From Arabiibacter massiliensis (lineage in GTDB: Bacteria; Actinomycetota; Coriobacteriia; Coriobacteriales; Eggerthellaceae), in assembly GCF_900169505.1 (NCBI RefSeq), contig NZ_LT827021.1, forward strand, positions 1,426,001 to 1,490,000: a DNA stretch of 64,000 bases, written 5' to 3'. The translations under genes were made by a program, and so were the position numbers. Under the pieces are notes generated by a model. It made no database searches. It worked only from the letters and a program-made list of their open reading frames with translations, and had not been told where the DNA came from. Of this stretch, positions 17,333 through 26,224 are shown in pieces (position 1 is the stretch's first letter; every line of letters starts with the position of its first letter).

Positions 17333-18322
17333 CTACGCCCCGGGAGCGCGCTTGAGGGCGTCCTTGGCGGCGTCGCCGAGCACATCGCCGAAGCCCTCGC
17401 TGAAGGAGCTCGGCACCACCACGGTGCCGCCGGTCTCGCGCACGCTCTCGTAGAGCAGGTGCATCGCGCGCAGGCGCAGCGCGGCGTCGTTCTTTGCGTA
17501 GGCGTCGCCCATCTCGCCCATCATCTCGCAGATGTCCTGCTCGGCCTCCATGAGGATGATGCGGGCCTTCTTGCGCTGCTCGGCCTGAGCCTCGAGCGAC
17601 ATCACGTCCTGCAGCTCCTTGGGCAGCAGGATGTCGCGGATCTCGACCGACAGGACGGTGATGCCCCAGGGCGCCACCTTCTCCTCGAGCGCGCGCTTGA
17701 GCTCGCGGTCGAGCTGCTGGCGCCGGATAGCCACCTCGGCCGCCCCGCCGCGTCCGATGGCGTCGCGCAGCGCGGTCTGGGCGGCCAGCTCCACGGCGCG
17801 CGTGAAGTCGCCCACCTCGGTGCAGGCGGCCTTTGCATCCCACACGTGCCAGAACAGGACGGCGTTCACGTCGAGCGGCACGAGGTCGGCCGTGAGCGTC
17901 TCCTCGGCGCCGAACGTGGTCACGCGCACGCGGCCGTCCACGCGCATGGTGTTCTGCTCCACGATGGGCCACGTCCAGAACAGCCCCGGCCCCGACACGC
18001 GGTCGAACTTGCCGAACCGCAGCACCACCACGCGCTCCCACTGCTGCGCGATGTGCACCGACATGGTGGCGAGCGCCGCCACCACGAGCGCGCAGACGAT
18101 GCCGACTGCGCCCAGGGAGCCCGCGACCAGCTGCCACGCGGCGAGCACCAGGCAAAACGACACGAGGAACACCACGGCCGAGAACAGCACGACGCCCGTG
18201 CTTGAGGCCCGCTCCCCCACCACCTCGGTGCCCGCGTCCGGAACCACGGCGAGGCGGCTTCCCCGGGCTGCCGCCTCGCACTCGCCCGCCGAGGCCGATC
18301 CTGCGTTGCGCTTCTTCGCCAT
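17333..18322 (-). CDS. Slipin/stomatin (SPFH/band 7) membrane protein
   Basis: 329 residues. Two closely spaced TM helices (about 45-95) are followed by an SPFH domain (about 100-250) with typical segments GKFDRVSGPGLFWTWPIVEQ and LDRELKRALEEKVAPWGITV. A helical Glu/Ala-rich coiled coil follows (EAQAEQRKKARIILMEAEQD). Slipins scaffold membrane microdomains and are often paired with an NfeD protease, which is absent here. ATG 18322 lies 4 bp after the GntR stop, so the two are co-transcribed. The upstream GntR-type repressor and NrfD gene make this an unusual grouping. Confidence 0.85.
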   Translation of the reverse strand: MAKKRNAGSASAGECEAAARGSRLAVVPDAGTEVVGERASSTGVVLFSAVVFLVSFCLVLAAWQLVAGSLGAVGIVCALVVAALATMSVHIAQQWERVVVLRFGKFDRVSGPGLFWTWPIVEQNTMRVDGRVRVTTFGAEETLTADLVPLDVNAVLFWHVWDAKAACTEVGDFTRAVELAAQTALRDAIGRGGAAEVAIRRQQLDRELKRALEEKVAPWGITVLSVEIRDILLPKELQDVMSLEAQAEQRKKARIILMEAEQDICEMMGEMGDAYAKNDAALRLRAMHLLYESVRETGGTVVVPSSFSEGFGDVLGDAAKDALKRAPGA

Positions 18323-18326
18323 GCCC

Positions 18327-18806
18327 TCACGCTCCCGTCCGCGCCGAACGCGCCTTCGACCCGACGTCAACCGTCACGATGCGCCCCTTGCCCGCCTCGG
18401 CCGCCTCGCCCGCATCGAGGCCCTCGTGCACCTTGATCTGCTTCACCTTGAGCGCCATGCAGCGCTGCACGTCGTCGAGAGACATCCCCAGGTCGCGGCA
18501 GGCCGCCACGCAGTCCTCCATGATGCCGTCAACCTCCTTCGCGAACTCCTCGTCCACCTCGGCGTCCAGATCGCGCACGAACACGCCGCGGCCGCGCGTG
18601 GACTCCAGGTACCCGTCCGAGACGAGGCTCAGGTAGGCCTTGTTCACCGTGTTGTAGTTGATGGAGATCTCGGACGCGAGGCCGCGCACCGTGGGCAGCT
18701 GGTCGCCGGGCTTGAAGTAGCCGGTGGTGATGAGATAGATGAGCCGCTGGCGCAGCTGCACCCACAGGGGCACGTCGGTCGTGGTGTCTACTTCGAACGG
18801 AAACAT
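18327..18806 (-). CDS. GntR-family regulator, YtrA type
   Basis: 159 residues. The winged-helix DNA-binding domain (about 8-75) carries the GntR core PLWVQLRQRLIYLITTGYFK, PGDQLPTVRGLASEISINYN and NTVNKAYLSLVSDGYLESTR. The short tail of about 80 residues has no large ligand domain, as in YtrA-type GntR proteins, which usually control linked membrane-protein genes. It most likely represses its own operon with the slipin. ATG 18806 is preferred for AAGGTGAG upstream; further ATGs lie at 18821 and 18833. Confidence 0.85.
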   Translation of the reverse strand: MFPFEVDTTTDVPLWVQLRQRLIYLITTGYFKPGDQLPTVRGLASEISINYNTVNKAYLSLVSDGYLESTRGRGVFVRDLDAEVDEEFAKEVDGIMEDCVAACRDLGMSLDDVQRCMALKVKQIKVHEGLDAGEAAEAGKGRIVTVDVGSKARSARTGA

Positions 18807-18869
18807 CGTCTCACCTTGCATCTCTCTTCGCATCCTCGCGCGTCGTCTCGTCCACTTCCCCGCCCTGCA

Positions 18870-19817
18870 TCAGCCGCCCGCGAACGCGAGCAGCGGCCGC
18901 ATGCCCGCCTCCACCACGCAGTACCGCATAATCAGCCCGCCGACCAGCACGCAGGCCGCGGCCGCGAGCGCAATCCCCGGCATCGGCCGGCGCGCGCGGG
19001 CGAGCAGCACGTCGAGCGCGAACGGAACCGCCAGCCCCGCAGCCGCGAACCCGCCCCAGAACAGCCACGCCAGCTCGCCCGACACGAGCGTCGCCGCCGA
19101 GGCCGATGCCGCGAAGGCCGACGGCGTGTCGGCCGGGAAGCCCGACCCCGCCCGCGCCGCCAGCACGAACGCCGCCGCAACGAGGGCCTCGACGACGACG
19201 ATCCCCGCATCGACCGCGACAAGCCGCCGCATCGTCGAGCGGAACACCATCGCAGCACCCGAGAGCTGCGCCGACCCCAGCACGAGCGCGATGCCGCACG
19301 AGGCCGCCGAAAGCACGAACAGCACGGGCACGAGCAGCGGCGTCCACAGGGGCACGGCTGCGAGGCTCTGCAGCAGCAGCCCCGTGTAGGCCATCGCCAC
19401 GAGGGCCGCTGCCGCCTCGACGGCGCAGAGCACGCGGAACGTCACGACACTCCACGAGCCCGCGCCCGCCCAGGCCAGCCCCAGCGCGCACCCCAACGCG
19501 AGGCACGCCGCGAGCGACCAGGCGCCCACGGCCAGATGCGTCCACGCGGGCTGGGCGAACAGGAGCACGGCCCGGTCGATGCTGCCCACGTCCGCGACCA
19601 GGCACGCCACGCCGCCTGCGAGGGCGACGAGGGCCGCGGCGAACCCGGGCGCGAGCAGCCTGCGATGCGCCGGGGACGGTCGCAGCCGCTCGCGCGCGCC
19701 GACGGGCGCGAACGCGGCGGCGCGCGGCACGAAGAGTCCCATCGCGGCCAGCACGAGGCACGCCCCCGCGCCCGCGCCGCCGAGGAACAGGTACCCCACG
19801 GCCAAGTCGCTCAGCAT
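18870..19817 (-). CDS. Orphan NrfD/PsrC-like membrane protein
   Basis: 315 residues, very Ala-rich, with about eight TM helices. It opens LSDLAVGYLFLGGAGAGACL, the NrfD pattern in which the first helix carries a Gly-Ala-Gly turn. Family members are quinol-reacting anchors of respiratory molybdoenzymes, yet no FeS or molybdenum subunit is adjacent. The neighbours downstream are GntR and slipin. The upstream region carries a 13-bp word identical to half of the dyad controlling the molybdoenzyme operon 4 kb away, which suggests joint control. ATG 19817 has AAGGGGG upstream. Confidence 0.75.
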   Translation of the reverse strand: MLSDLAVGYLFLGGAGAGACLVLAAMGLFVPRAAAFAPVGARERLRPSPAHRRLLAPGFAAALVALAGGVACLVADVGSIDRAVLLFAQPAWTHLAVGAWSLAACLALGCALGLAWAGAGSWSVVTFRVLCAVEAAAALVAMAYTGLLLQSLAAVPLWTPLLVPVLFVLSAASCGIALVLGSAQLSGAAMVFRSTMRRLVAVDAGIVVVEALVAAAFVLAARAGSGFPADTPSAFAASASAATLVSGELAWLFWGGFAAAGLAVPFALDVLLARARRPMPGIALAAAACVLVGGLIMRYCVVEAGMRPLLAFAGG

Positions 19818-20196
19818 CCGTCCCCCTTCGCCTTCGCCCGCCGCTTCGCCAGCGAAAATCATAGGATAATTCTAACACGCCCGCCACCCGAGGCATAGCG
19901 GCAAGGCACCCTGTCGACAACGGCACCGGACGCTCCCGCTGAACGCATTGTCGCCCTCTTGGAACCCTCGCTCCATGGAGATTCCCACACATTCGGCGCT
20001 TTTTCGCCGCCGCCGGCCCGCCGGGCGCGGACGAACGGTCATACTGGGCAGTCGCTTCACACGAAATTCTTTCTCTTCTCTTCGCGCGTTCGCAGATAGA
20101 TGGCAGAAAGCGGCTCGAGTTAAGCGCAATGCACGCCGCAAGGTGCGGGTGCGAACGGAAGCGCGCAGGGCGCGCACGAAGAGAATGGAAACGAAT
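19818..20196. other. Gene-free stretch between NrfD-like gene and helicase
   Basis: This 379-bp stretch holds the NrfD-side regulatory word and the long leader of the helicase gene. No small gene or known riboswitch is recognised. Long leaders are usual for autoregulated DEAD-box helicase mRNAs. Confidence 0.45.
19858..19871 (-). promoter_or_regulatory. Half-site of the molybdoenzyme dyad upstream of the orphan NrfD gene
   Basis: TCATAGGATAATT (19859-19871) is identical to 13 bases of the dyad arm at 15698-15710. On the minus strand it overlaps a -10-like TATGAT (19858-19863), 40 bp upstream of the gene start. Confidence 0.5.
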
Positions 20197-21654
20197 ATGT
20201 CCAACTTTGCCGAACTCGGCTTGTCCGAGGCCGCGCTCGCGGCCGTCGAGCGTCTGGGCTACGATGCCCCCACCCCCGTGCAGGAGCAGGCCATCCCGCT
20301 GGTCCTCGAGGGCCGCGACCTCATCGCCGCCGCCTCCACCGGCACCGGCAAGACCGCCGCGTTCCTGCTGCCCACCCTCTCCACCCTGCCCCGCGGCAAG
20401 CGCGGCAAGCGCGCCCCGCGCGTGCTGGTGGTGAGCCCCACCCGCGAGCTCGCCCAGCAGATCGCCAAGACCGCCATGCAGATCTCGCGCAAGACCGGCC
20501 ACTTCGTGACCACCGTCTTCGGCGGCACGCCCTACGGCCCGCAGATCAACGAGATCCGCCGCGGCACCGACGTGCTCATCGCCACCCCCGGCCGCCTGAA
20601 CGACCTCATGGAGAAGGGCGTCGTCGACCTCAGCAGCATCACCACGCTCGTGCTCGACGAGGCCGACCGCATGCTGGACATGGGCTTCCTCCCCGCCGTC
20701 ACCACCATCGTGGACGCCACGCCGGACAACCGCCAGACGCTGCTGTTCTCCGCCACCATCGACCAGTCCATCGAGAAGAACCTCGGCTCGCTGCTGAAGG
20801 ACCCCGCGGTGGTCGAGATCGCGCGCAAGGGCGAGACGGCCAAGACGGTGGCCCAGTACATCATGCCCATCAAGAACTTCAACAAGCCCGAACTTCTGGA
20901 GGCCGTTCTGCGCGAGAAGGGCTCCGAGCGCATCATCGTGTTCGCGCGCACGAAGTTCCGCACCGAGGAGTGCGCCGAGACGCTGTGCCGCGCCGGCTTC
21001 AGCGCCGAGTCCATCCACTCCGACAAGTCGCAGGGCCAGCGCAAGCGCGCGCTGGAGAACTTCCGCCGCGGCAAGACGTCCATCCTCGTGGCCACCGACG
21101 TGCTGGCGCGCGGCATCGACGTGCCCGACGTCGACCATGTGATCAACTTCGACCTGCCCGACATGCCCGAGGACTACGTGCACCGCATCGGCCGCACGGG
21201 CCGCGCGGGCGAGGAAGGCTACGCCATCTCGTTCGTCACCCGCGAGTCCAACCGCACGCTCAAGGACATCGAGAAGCTCATCGGCAAGGAGCTGCCGCTG
21301 ATGGATCTCGAGAGCTACAACCTGGACCCCTCGCTGCTGAAGGGCGGCGCCAAGGGCAAGGGCGGCCCGCGCAAGAGCGGCGGCTACAAGGGTTCGAAGC
21401 CCAAGGCCGCCTACCAGGGCTCGCGCGACAACCGCCCTTCCGCGCACAAGGGGCCGCGCCCCGAGCGCTCGCAGGACAGCCGCCCCGGTCGCGCGACGCG
21501 CAGCGAGGGCCCGTCGAAGAACTACTCGAACGCCGCCAAGCGCGTGACCTCCTCCAAGAAGGGCGCGCCCGCGCAGTCCGGCGCCAAGAAGCGCTCCAAC
21601 CGCCCGAACACCTACGACTACAGCCGCTTCGCCAAAGCCGACCGCTCCGCGTAA
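20197..21654 (+). CDS. DEAD-box ATP-dependent RNA helicase
   Basis: 485 residues with all helicase motifs: Q motif (YDAPTPVQEQAIP), motif I ASTGTGKT (about 46), Ia PTRELAQQ, Ib TPGRL, II DEAD (about 153), III SAT, IV-VI with ARGIDVPDV and HRIGRTGRAG (about 330). A basic, Gly/Ser/Lys/Arg-rich tail from about 380 probably binds RNA. This is the RhlE/CshA type, which unwinds rRNA precursors and structured mRNA in the cold. ATG 20197 is chosen by homology of the N-terminus; an ATG four codons upstream is possible. A terminator follows at 21677-21712. Confidence 0.93.
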   Translation: MSNFAELGLSEAALAAVERLGYDAPTPVQEQAIPLVLEGRDLIAAASTGTGKTAAFLLPTLSTLPRGKRGKRAPRVLVVSPTRELAQQIAKTAMQISRKTGHFVTTVFGGTPYGPQINEIRRGTDVLIATPGRLNDLMEKGVVDLSSITTLVLDEADRMLDMGFLPAVTTIVDATPDNRQTLLFSATIDQSIEKNLGSLLKDPAVVEIARKGETAKTVAQYIMPIKNFNKPELLEAVLREKGSERIIVFARTKFRTEECAETLCRAGFSAESIHSDKSQGQRKRALENFRRGKTSILVATDVLARGIDVPDVDHVINFDLPDMPEDYVHRIGRTGRAGEEGYAISFVTRESNRTLKDIEKLIGKELPLMDLESYNLDPSLLKGGAKGKGGPRKSGGYKGSKPKAAYQGSRDNRPSAHKGPRPERSQDSRPGRATRSEGPSKNYSNAAKRVTSSKKGAPAQSGAKKRSNRPNTYDYSRFAKADRSA

Positions 21655-21676
21655 AGCGCTAACGAAGCAGCTTGAC

Positions 21677-21712
21677 AAAAAGGACGGACCGCCGAGGCAG
21701 TCCGTCCTTTTT
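21677..21712 (+). terminator. Rho-independent terminator of the helicase gene
   Basis: AAAAAGGACGGA (21677-21688) pairs perfectly with TCCGTCCTTTTT (21701-21712), giving a GC stem flanked by A and T runs, 22 bp after the helicase stop. Confidence 0.9.
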
Positions 21713-21729
21713 GTTCTCGGTCGTGGCGA

Positions 21730-21847
21730 GAATTTGCGGCTGTGGCACGGATCGGGCGGGTTTCGGGCTCCCGAGACGCCGCGTGCCCAGCGTTTGCCCA
21801 GGTCGCCGATTTCGCGAACTCGCCGCGCGTGCCACAGCCGCAAATTC
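21730..21847. repeat. 118-bp palindromic element with 20-bp perfect arms
   Basis: GAATTTGCGGCTGTGGCACG (21730-21749) pairs exactly with 21828-21847. The arms share GAATTTGCGGCTGTG with the element at 9978-10130. The interior word GTTTGCCCAGGTCGC recurs in reverse at about 43457-43471 and in altered form at 2270 and 2455. Confidence 0.8.
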
Positions 21848-21884
21848 CTGCCGTGAGGTCGAGCCCGGCGCTTCCGCCGACCTC

Positions 21885-22991
21885 CTACCGCCCTTCCACG
21901 CTGCCCTCCACGTCGATCGGGGCGTTCTTGGCGGCGGCCTTCGCGCGCTTGCGGTCGCGGCGCCAGTGCGACAGGCTCCACACCAGCCATTCCACGAGCG
22001 GGATGGTGAGGAACGCCACCCACGCGGGATGCGGCGCGTTGTCGACGAACGCCATCCAGCAGAACCAGGCCACCACGCCGATGGGATACGCGCCCGACAC
22101 GAGCGGCGCGATGCGCTTGCGGCCGATGGCGTGGCCCACCATGTAGTACAGCGGGATGGTGAGGAACAGGAACAGCCCCATCGCCCACGCGCCGTTCAGG
22201 ATGCCGAGCAGCAGGTACACCACGATCACCACGAGCGGGTACGGGAACTTCACCCACGACTTCTCGAACGCGCGCAGGTAGTGCTTGCGCACGGGGATGG
22301 TGCGGCCCACCTCGTCGCCGTACTTGGCGCGAGCGTCGTCGAGCGTGTCGAAGCGCTCGCCCTGCACCGTGTAGCCGCACGGCTCGTTCCAGCGGCCCTC
22401 GTCCTCCCAGCCGTGATGGTACTTCGCATGCGCGTCCTGCCAGCTGTCGAAGTGCTCACCGTTGATGATGACGTCGTCGCCGTCGATGAGCACCTCGTCG
22501 TCGCCGAAGCCGTTGCCAGGGCTCTTCACGTGCACGCCGTCCCAGCCGACGTGCACCTCCTCGCCCTTCTTGGCGTCCTTCACGTGCACGCCGTCGCGCC
22601 ACGACACGTGCACGTACTCGTCGCCGTCCTCCACGTGGATGCCGCCGAAGCCGATGCGCACCTTGCCCTTCTTGTCGGAGGACTCGGGCTCGCACGCGGG
22701 CTCGCCTGCGTCGGCGGGCTCGGCCGGAGCGGCGCCGCGCTCGGCCGCGCGATCGCTCGCCTCGAACGCCACGTCGTCTTTGATGGCGTCGTCCACGTAC
22801 AGCAAGTCGTCCAGCGACACGCCGTAGAGCTGCGCGAGCGCGATGAGGTTGTCGGTGTCGGGCGAGGACTCCGAGCGCTCCCACTTCGACACCGCCTGCC
22901 GCGACACGCCCAGCTGCTCGGCAAGCGCCTCCTGCGACAGCCCCGCCTGCTTGCGCCGCGCCGCCAAGCGCTCTGCGATCTCCACGTTCAT
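21885..22991 (-). CDS. XRE-family HTH regulator fused to a membrane domain
   Basis: 368 residues. An N-terminal Cro/CI HTH (about 5-60; LSQEALAEQLGVSRQAVSKW, then ERSESSPDTDNLIALAQLYG) precedes an acidic linker and a 90-residue beta region. That region has repeated short units (IHVEDGDEYVHVSWRDGVHV, then GEEVHVGWDGVHV). Two small domains with a [FY]D[ST]xxDAxAKY pattern follow (near 150 and 190). The C-terminus has about four TM helices (230-340). It is a DNA-binding protein anchored to the membrane, and its target is unknown. ATG 22991 has GAAAGGGTGCGG upstream. Confidence 0.75.
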   Translation of the reverse strand: MNVEIAERLAARRKQAGLSQEALAEQLGVSRQAVSKWERSESSPDTDNLIALAQLYGVSLDDLLYVDDAIKDDVAFEASDRAAERGAAPAEPADAGEPACEPESSDKKGKVRIGFGGIHVEDGDEYVHVSWRDGVHVKDAKKGEEVHVGWDGVHVKSPGNGFGDDEVLIDGDDVIINGEHFDSWQDAHAKYHHGWEDEGRWNEPCGYTVQGERFDTLDDARAKYGDEVGRTIPVRKHYLRAFEKSWVKFPYPLVVIVVYLLLGILNGAWAMGLFLFLTIPLYYMVGHAIGRKRIAPLVSGAYPIGVVAWFCWMAFVDNAPHPAWVAFLTIPLVEWLVWSLSHWRRDRKRAKAAAKNAPIDVEGSVEGR

Positions 22992-23132
22992 AGTTCCGCA
23001 CCCTTTCTCGTTTCGTCCATCTTAGCTCACCGCCAACACTACGGTTGCGGGAATCTCGGCGCGACCGCTTCCAGTTGGAATTTTCCGCAATTATTGGTTG
23101 CGGGAGCTATGAGCTGGGGAAATGGGAGCGCG

Positions 23133-23315
23133 CTGTCATCCTGAGCGGAGCGCGCAGCACGGAGTCGAAGGATCCCGCTCGGCGCCAGCTGGAAGACTCA
23201 CGGCTGGCGCCGCAGGGGATCCTTCGATTCGCTGCGCTCGCTCAGGATGACAATGGGGAGGCTGCGCTCGCTCAGGACGACAATGGGAAGGGCTGCGCTC
23301 GCTCAGGATGACAGC
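23133..23315. repeat. CATCCTGAGCG...CTCAGGATG palindromic repeat, copy 1
   Basis: It starts with GTCATCCTGAGCGGAGCG and TCGAAGGATCCC, passes a CGGCGCCAGC/GCTGGCGCCG turn, and returns as GGGATCCTTCGA and three copies of CGCTCAGGA(T/C)GAC. This imperfect inverted repeat lies just downstream of the UbiB-like gene and may also end its transcript. Confidence 0.75.
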
Positions 23316-23323
23316 GCGCTCGC

Positions 23324-24979
23324 CTACAGCTTGCGGCGGCTGATGTCGAGGACCACCCAGACGCTCAGGATGGCGGCGCCCAGGTAGCCGAAGAACGAGA
23401 GCACCGGCACGCCGAGCAGGCGCGGCTCCATGGTGGAGTTGGCCAGCAGGCTCGAGCCCACGAACAGGCCGGCGATGATGATACCGATGGTCAGCCGGTT
23501 GATGATCTTCGCCAGCTTCGACAGCGGCGCCTCCGACCCCAGCACCTCCATGTTCATCTTCAGCTGGCCGCGCGTGAGCATCTTGAGCGCCTCGCCCGAG
23601 AACTGCGCGGAGTCCATCATGCCCTTCGTCGACGAGCGCAGCGCCCGCGCGAGGTCCTCCATGGCGCGCGCCAGCTCGTCGCGCTTGCTCTTGGAGCGCT
23701 GGATGTGCGCGTTGATGATGCCCACGACGTTCTCGTTGGGGATGAACGGCGCGATGGTGCCCTCGAGCGTCACGATGCCGCGCGACACGCTGGTGATGGA
23801 CGCCGGCAGCGTCACCTTGCATGAGCGCGTGAGCGACAGGATGTCGTTGAGGAACATGCCGATGTCGATGTCGGCCACGTCGCACGAGCCGTAGTCCTCG
23901 AGCAACAGGTCGAGGTCGGCCAAAAAGCGCGTGTGGTCGATGGCCGCGTTGTCCTTCGAGATGGCGAACGACATGAGGGCGTCTTTGAGCTCGGTGGCGT
24001 TCTCCATGCCCACGGCCTGGATGATGCTGCCGAACCCGGCGCGGTCGCGCGGCGACAGGCGGCCCATGATCCCCAGGTCGATGTAGACGATCTTGCCGTC
24101 GCGCACGAGGATGTTGCCCGGATGCGGGTCGGCGTGGAAGAACCCGTGGTCGAGGATCTGCTCGGCGTAGTTGTCGAGGATCTTCTCGCCGATCTCCTCC
24201 AGGTCGTAGCCGGACTCGCGCAGCCGGTCGACGGCCAGGATGGGGATGCCGTCGACGTACTCCATCACCAACACGAACTCGCCGCAGAGCTCCGGGTACA
24301 CCTTCGGGCAGTCGATGAACGCCACGTTCTCGTTCAGGCGCGCGAACTCCTCGAGGTTGGCGGCCTCGCGCGCGAAGTCCGTCTCCTCGAGGAAGGTGGC
24401 CCACAGCTCCTCCACCACGTCGCGCAGGTCGAGCATCTGCTCGTCCTTCATGAAGCGCGCGGCCTGGCGCGCCACCATGCGCATGATGTCGATGTCCTGC
24501 GCCATGACGGCCTTCACGCCGGGGCGCTGGATCTTCACCGCCACCGTCTCGCCGGTGACCAGGCGCGCCTTGTGCACCTGCGCGAGCGACGCGCTGCCGA
24601 GCGGCGTGGGGTCGATGGCGTCGAACACGTCGCCCTGCGCGTCGCCGTAGATGTCGTCGAGCGCCGCGAGGATGTCCTCGAAGGGCAGCGGGTCGCACTC
24701 GGCCTGGAGCTTCGCCAGCTCGTCGCAGTAGGCCTTCGGCAGGATCTCGGATCGGGTGGACAGCGTCTGGCCGATCTTGACGAAGCTCGGGCCCAGGTCC
24801 TCCAGCATGGTGCGGAACTCCTCGGGCGAGAAGCCCTTGAGGAAGTGGTGCTTCTGCAAAATGGCGTATATCTCCCGAAGGCGGCGCATGCGGGCCTTGC
24901 GGCTCAGATCGAACCGTCCTTCGGGATCGATTTCAGCTCCGGAGCTGAAAAAGTATTTGAGCAGCGTGTTCTCGGCCAT
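23324..24979 (-). CDS. UbiB/ABC1 (AarF) family atypical kinase
   Basis: 551 residues. It has the family motifs: the KxGQ segment SFVKIGQTLSTRSEILPKAY (about 51-70), the Ala-rich loop and lysine GSASLAQVHKARL...VAVKIQRPG (about 112-135), the catalytic HADPHPGNILV (about 285-295) and YIDLGIMGRL (about 300). Two C-terminal TM helices lie at about 495-540. UbiB proteins are ADP/ATP-binding and support quinone biosynthesis or lipid distribution; here the quinone would be menaquinone. A phasin-like gene lies upstream and is probably co-transcribed. Confidence 0.9.
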   Translation of the reverse strand: MAENTLLKYFFSSGAEIDPEGRFDLSRKARMRRLREIYAILQKHHFLKGFSPEEFRTMLEDLGPSFVKIGQTLSTRSEILPKAYCDELAKLQAECDPLPFEDILAALDDIYGDAQGDVFDAIDPTPLGSASLAQVHKARLVTGETVAVKIQRPGVKAVMAQDIDIMRMVARQAARFMKDEQMLDLRDVVEELWATFLEETDFAREAANLEEFARLNENVAFIDCPKVYPELCGEFVLVMEYVDGIPILAVDRLRESGYDLEEIGEKILDNYAEQILDHGFFHADPHPGNILVRDGKIVYIDLGIMGRLSPRDRAGFGSIIQAVGMENATELKDALMSFAISKDNAAIDHTRFLADLDLLLEDYGSCDVADIDIGMFLNDILSLTRSCKVTLPASITSVSRGIVTLEGTIAPFIPNENVVGIINAHIQRSKSKRDELARAMEDLARALRSSTKGMMDSAQFSGEALKMLTRGQLKMNMEVLGSEAPLSKLAKIINRLTIGIIIAGLFVGSSLLANSTMEPRLLGVPVLSFFGYLGAAILSVWVVLDISRRKL

Positions 24980-25023
24980 GGGCTATCGCACGGGCCCCGT
25001 CGTCACGCGACGGTAGGCGCCCC

Positions 25024-25407
25024 TCAGCCGCACGGCTGCGCGGGATCCTCGGGCTCGTCGGCGGCGTCGTCGGCGGTCTGCACGTCGGACGCGTCGCCCA
25101 CTTCCGCCTCGTCGGCCGCCTTCGCATTGGCCTTCGCCGCGAACTCGGCCGCCTTGGCGGCGAACTCGGCGCGCTCCTCGGGCGTCATGACGGCCATGCG
25201 GGCCTCGAGCGCGTCGTAGCGCACCGTGGCGACCGCTTGCTCGGCCTTGTGCTTGAGCTCGGTGTTGATCTGCTTGCCCTGGTCTACCGTGAGCTCGCCC
25301 CGGGAGATGAACTGATCCACCAGCTCCTTGGTCTTCTCGCCCGTGATGGCCATCGCGCCGATGCCGGCCAGGAAGATATCCTTGAATCCGTCGCTGAGGT
25401 TAGCCAT
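25024..25407 (-). CDS. Phasin-like helical protein
   Basis: 127 residues. An amphipathic helical start (LSDGFKDIFLAGIGAMAITG) is followed by KTKELVDQFISRGELTVDQG, the pattern of the short PhaF/phasin-related family. Charged coiled-coil helices and an acidic Asp/Glu/Ala tail complete it. In many genomes such proteins are encoded beside UbiB-like kinases, as here, where the spacing to the kinase start is 44 bp. No polyhydroxyalkanoate synthase is seen, so granule binding is not implied. A strong AAAGGAGG precedes ATG 25407. Confidence 0.75.
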   Translation of the reverse strand: MANLSDGFKDIFLAGIGAMAITGEKTKELVDQFISRGELTVDQGKQINTELKHKAEQAVATVRYDALEARMAVMTPEERAEFAAKAAEFAAKANAKAADEAEVGDASDVQTADDAADEPEDPAQPCG

Positions 25408-25580
25408 GGAAGCCTCCTTTGCTTGCGGTTGCCCGTCCGCACTGCGAACGGCTTCCAACCATGATGCACCAAATCGGGAAAAAGGGCAACGCCGCGACGC
25501 GCCATGACGGAGAAAGGACGGCGGGCCTTCAACGCCCCGTCACAACCGCGCCGCGCGCGGCGGGCGCGGCTCGGCAGGCC

Positions 25581-25793
25581 TCAGGGCCACCTGTTCAGGT
25601 TGCCGCGCGGGGGCCGGCGCCCCAGATCGGAGCGGCTCAGCTCCTTGAGCAGGGCCGTGATGCTCTCGTCGTGCTCCTCGTCGCCGCCTTCGCGCTCGTC
25701 GCGACCCTTCCTCGCCTTCGGCAGCTCGGGTATGCCGAGCGACCTCAGCAGATCCCGCGCCTCCTCGTTGGACAACGGGGCCGATTTCACCAT
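25581..25793 (-). CDS. Small charged hypothetical protein (70 residues)
   Basis: 70 residues, rich in Arg, Glu and Asp, without a membrane segment or known motif. A helical N-terminus reads LSNEEARDLLRSLGIPEL and a second helical part ITALLKELSRSDLG. Support comes from a strong GGGAGGTG ribosome binding site eight bases before the ATG and a -10-like TATAGT (26051-26056, minus strand) upstream. The function is unknown. Expression from a transcript that reads on into the phasin-like gene is possible. Confidence 0.55.
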   Translation of the reverse strand: MVKSAPLSNEEARDLLRSLGIPELPKARKGRDEREGGDEEHDESITALLKELSRSDLGRRPPRGNLNRWP

Positions 25794-26224
25794 CGCGCTG
25801 CACCTCCCTCTCGACGCTCGCCCGCAATCGGCGGGAACGGCGCGTCGACCTTCCTCTTCGCATCGGACGAAAGGAGCCTTGCCTCGCCGCCCGCGCGGAC
25901 GGCTCGGCCCTTCGCGGCGCGCACGTCGGGATGCCTCGCGGCAGTGCGATGTCGGCTGTTGTGCTGGCGGGCGGGGGGATGCGTCGACAACGTGCGCGCA
26001 GCTCGCCTCCTCGCCCGATACGGCTCTCGTCCGGTCTGCAGGATGCCCTTACTATACGGAGGTTTCGGGGCGAGCGGGCGCACAAACCAATAACCGGGCG
26101 AACGCGACCCGGCGAATGGAGCGGCGGCGGAAGACGGCCGGATTGAGCGGCAGAAACGAAGCGGCGAGCGGAAAGGGCCGCCCGCCGCCCGCCGGCGCAT
26201 CGAAACAGGAGAAACGGCCGCCCG
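25794..26224. other. Gene-free stretch upstream of the small charged protein
   Basis: No gene is supported. The only clear signal is the minus-strand -10-like TATAGT near 26051. The rest is GC-rich with no long dyad. Confidence 0.4.

Noticed and set aside
19948..20196. N-terminal extension of the DEAD-box helicase
   Set aside because: The extra 83 residues are Arg/Ser-rich, lack a ribosome site and are absent from the family pattern, which begins with the Q-motif region.
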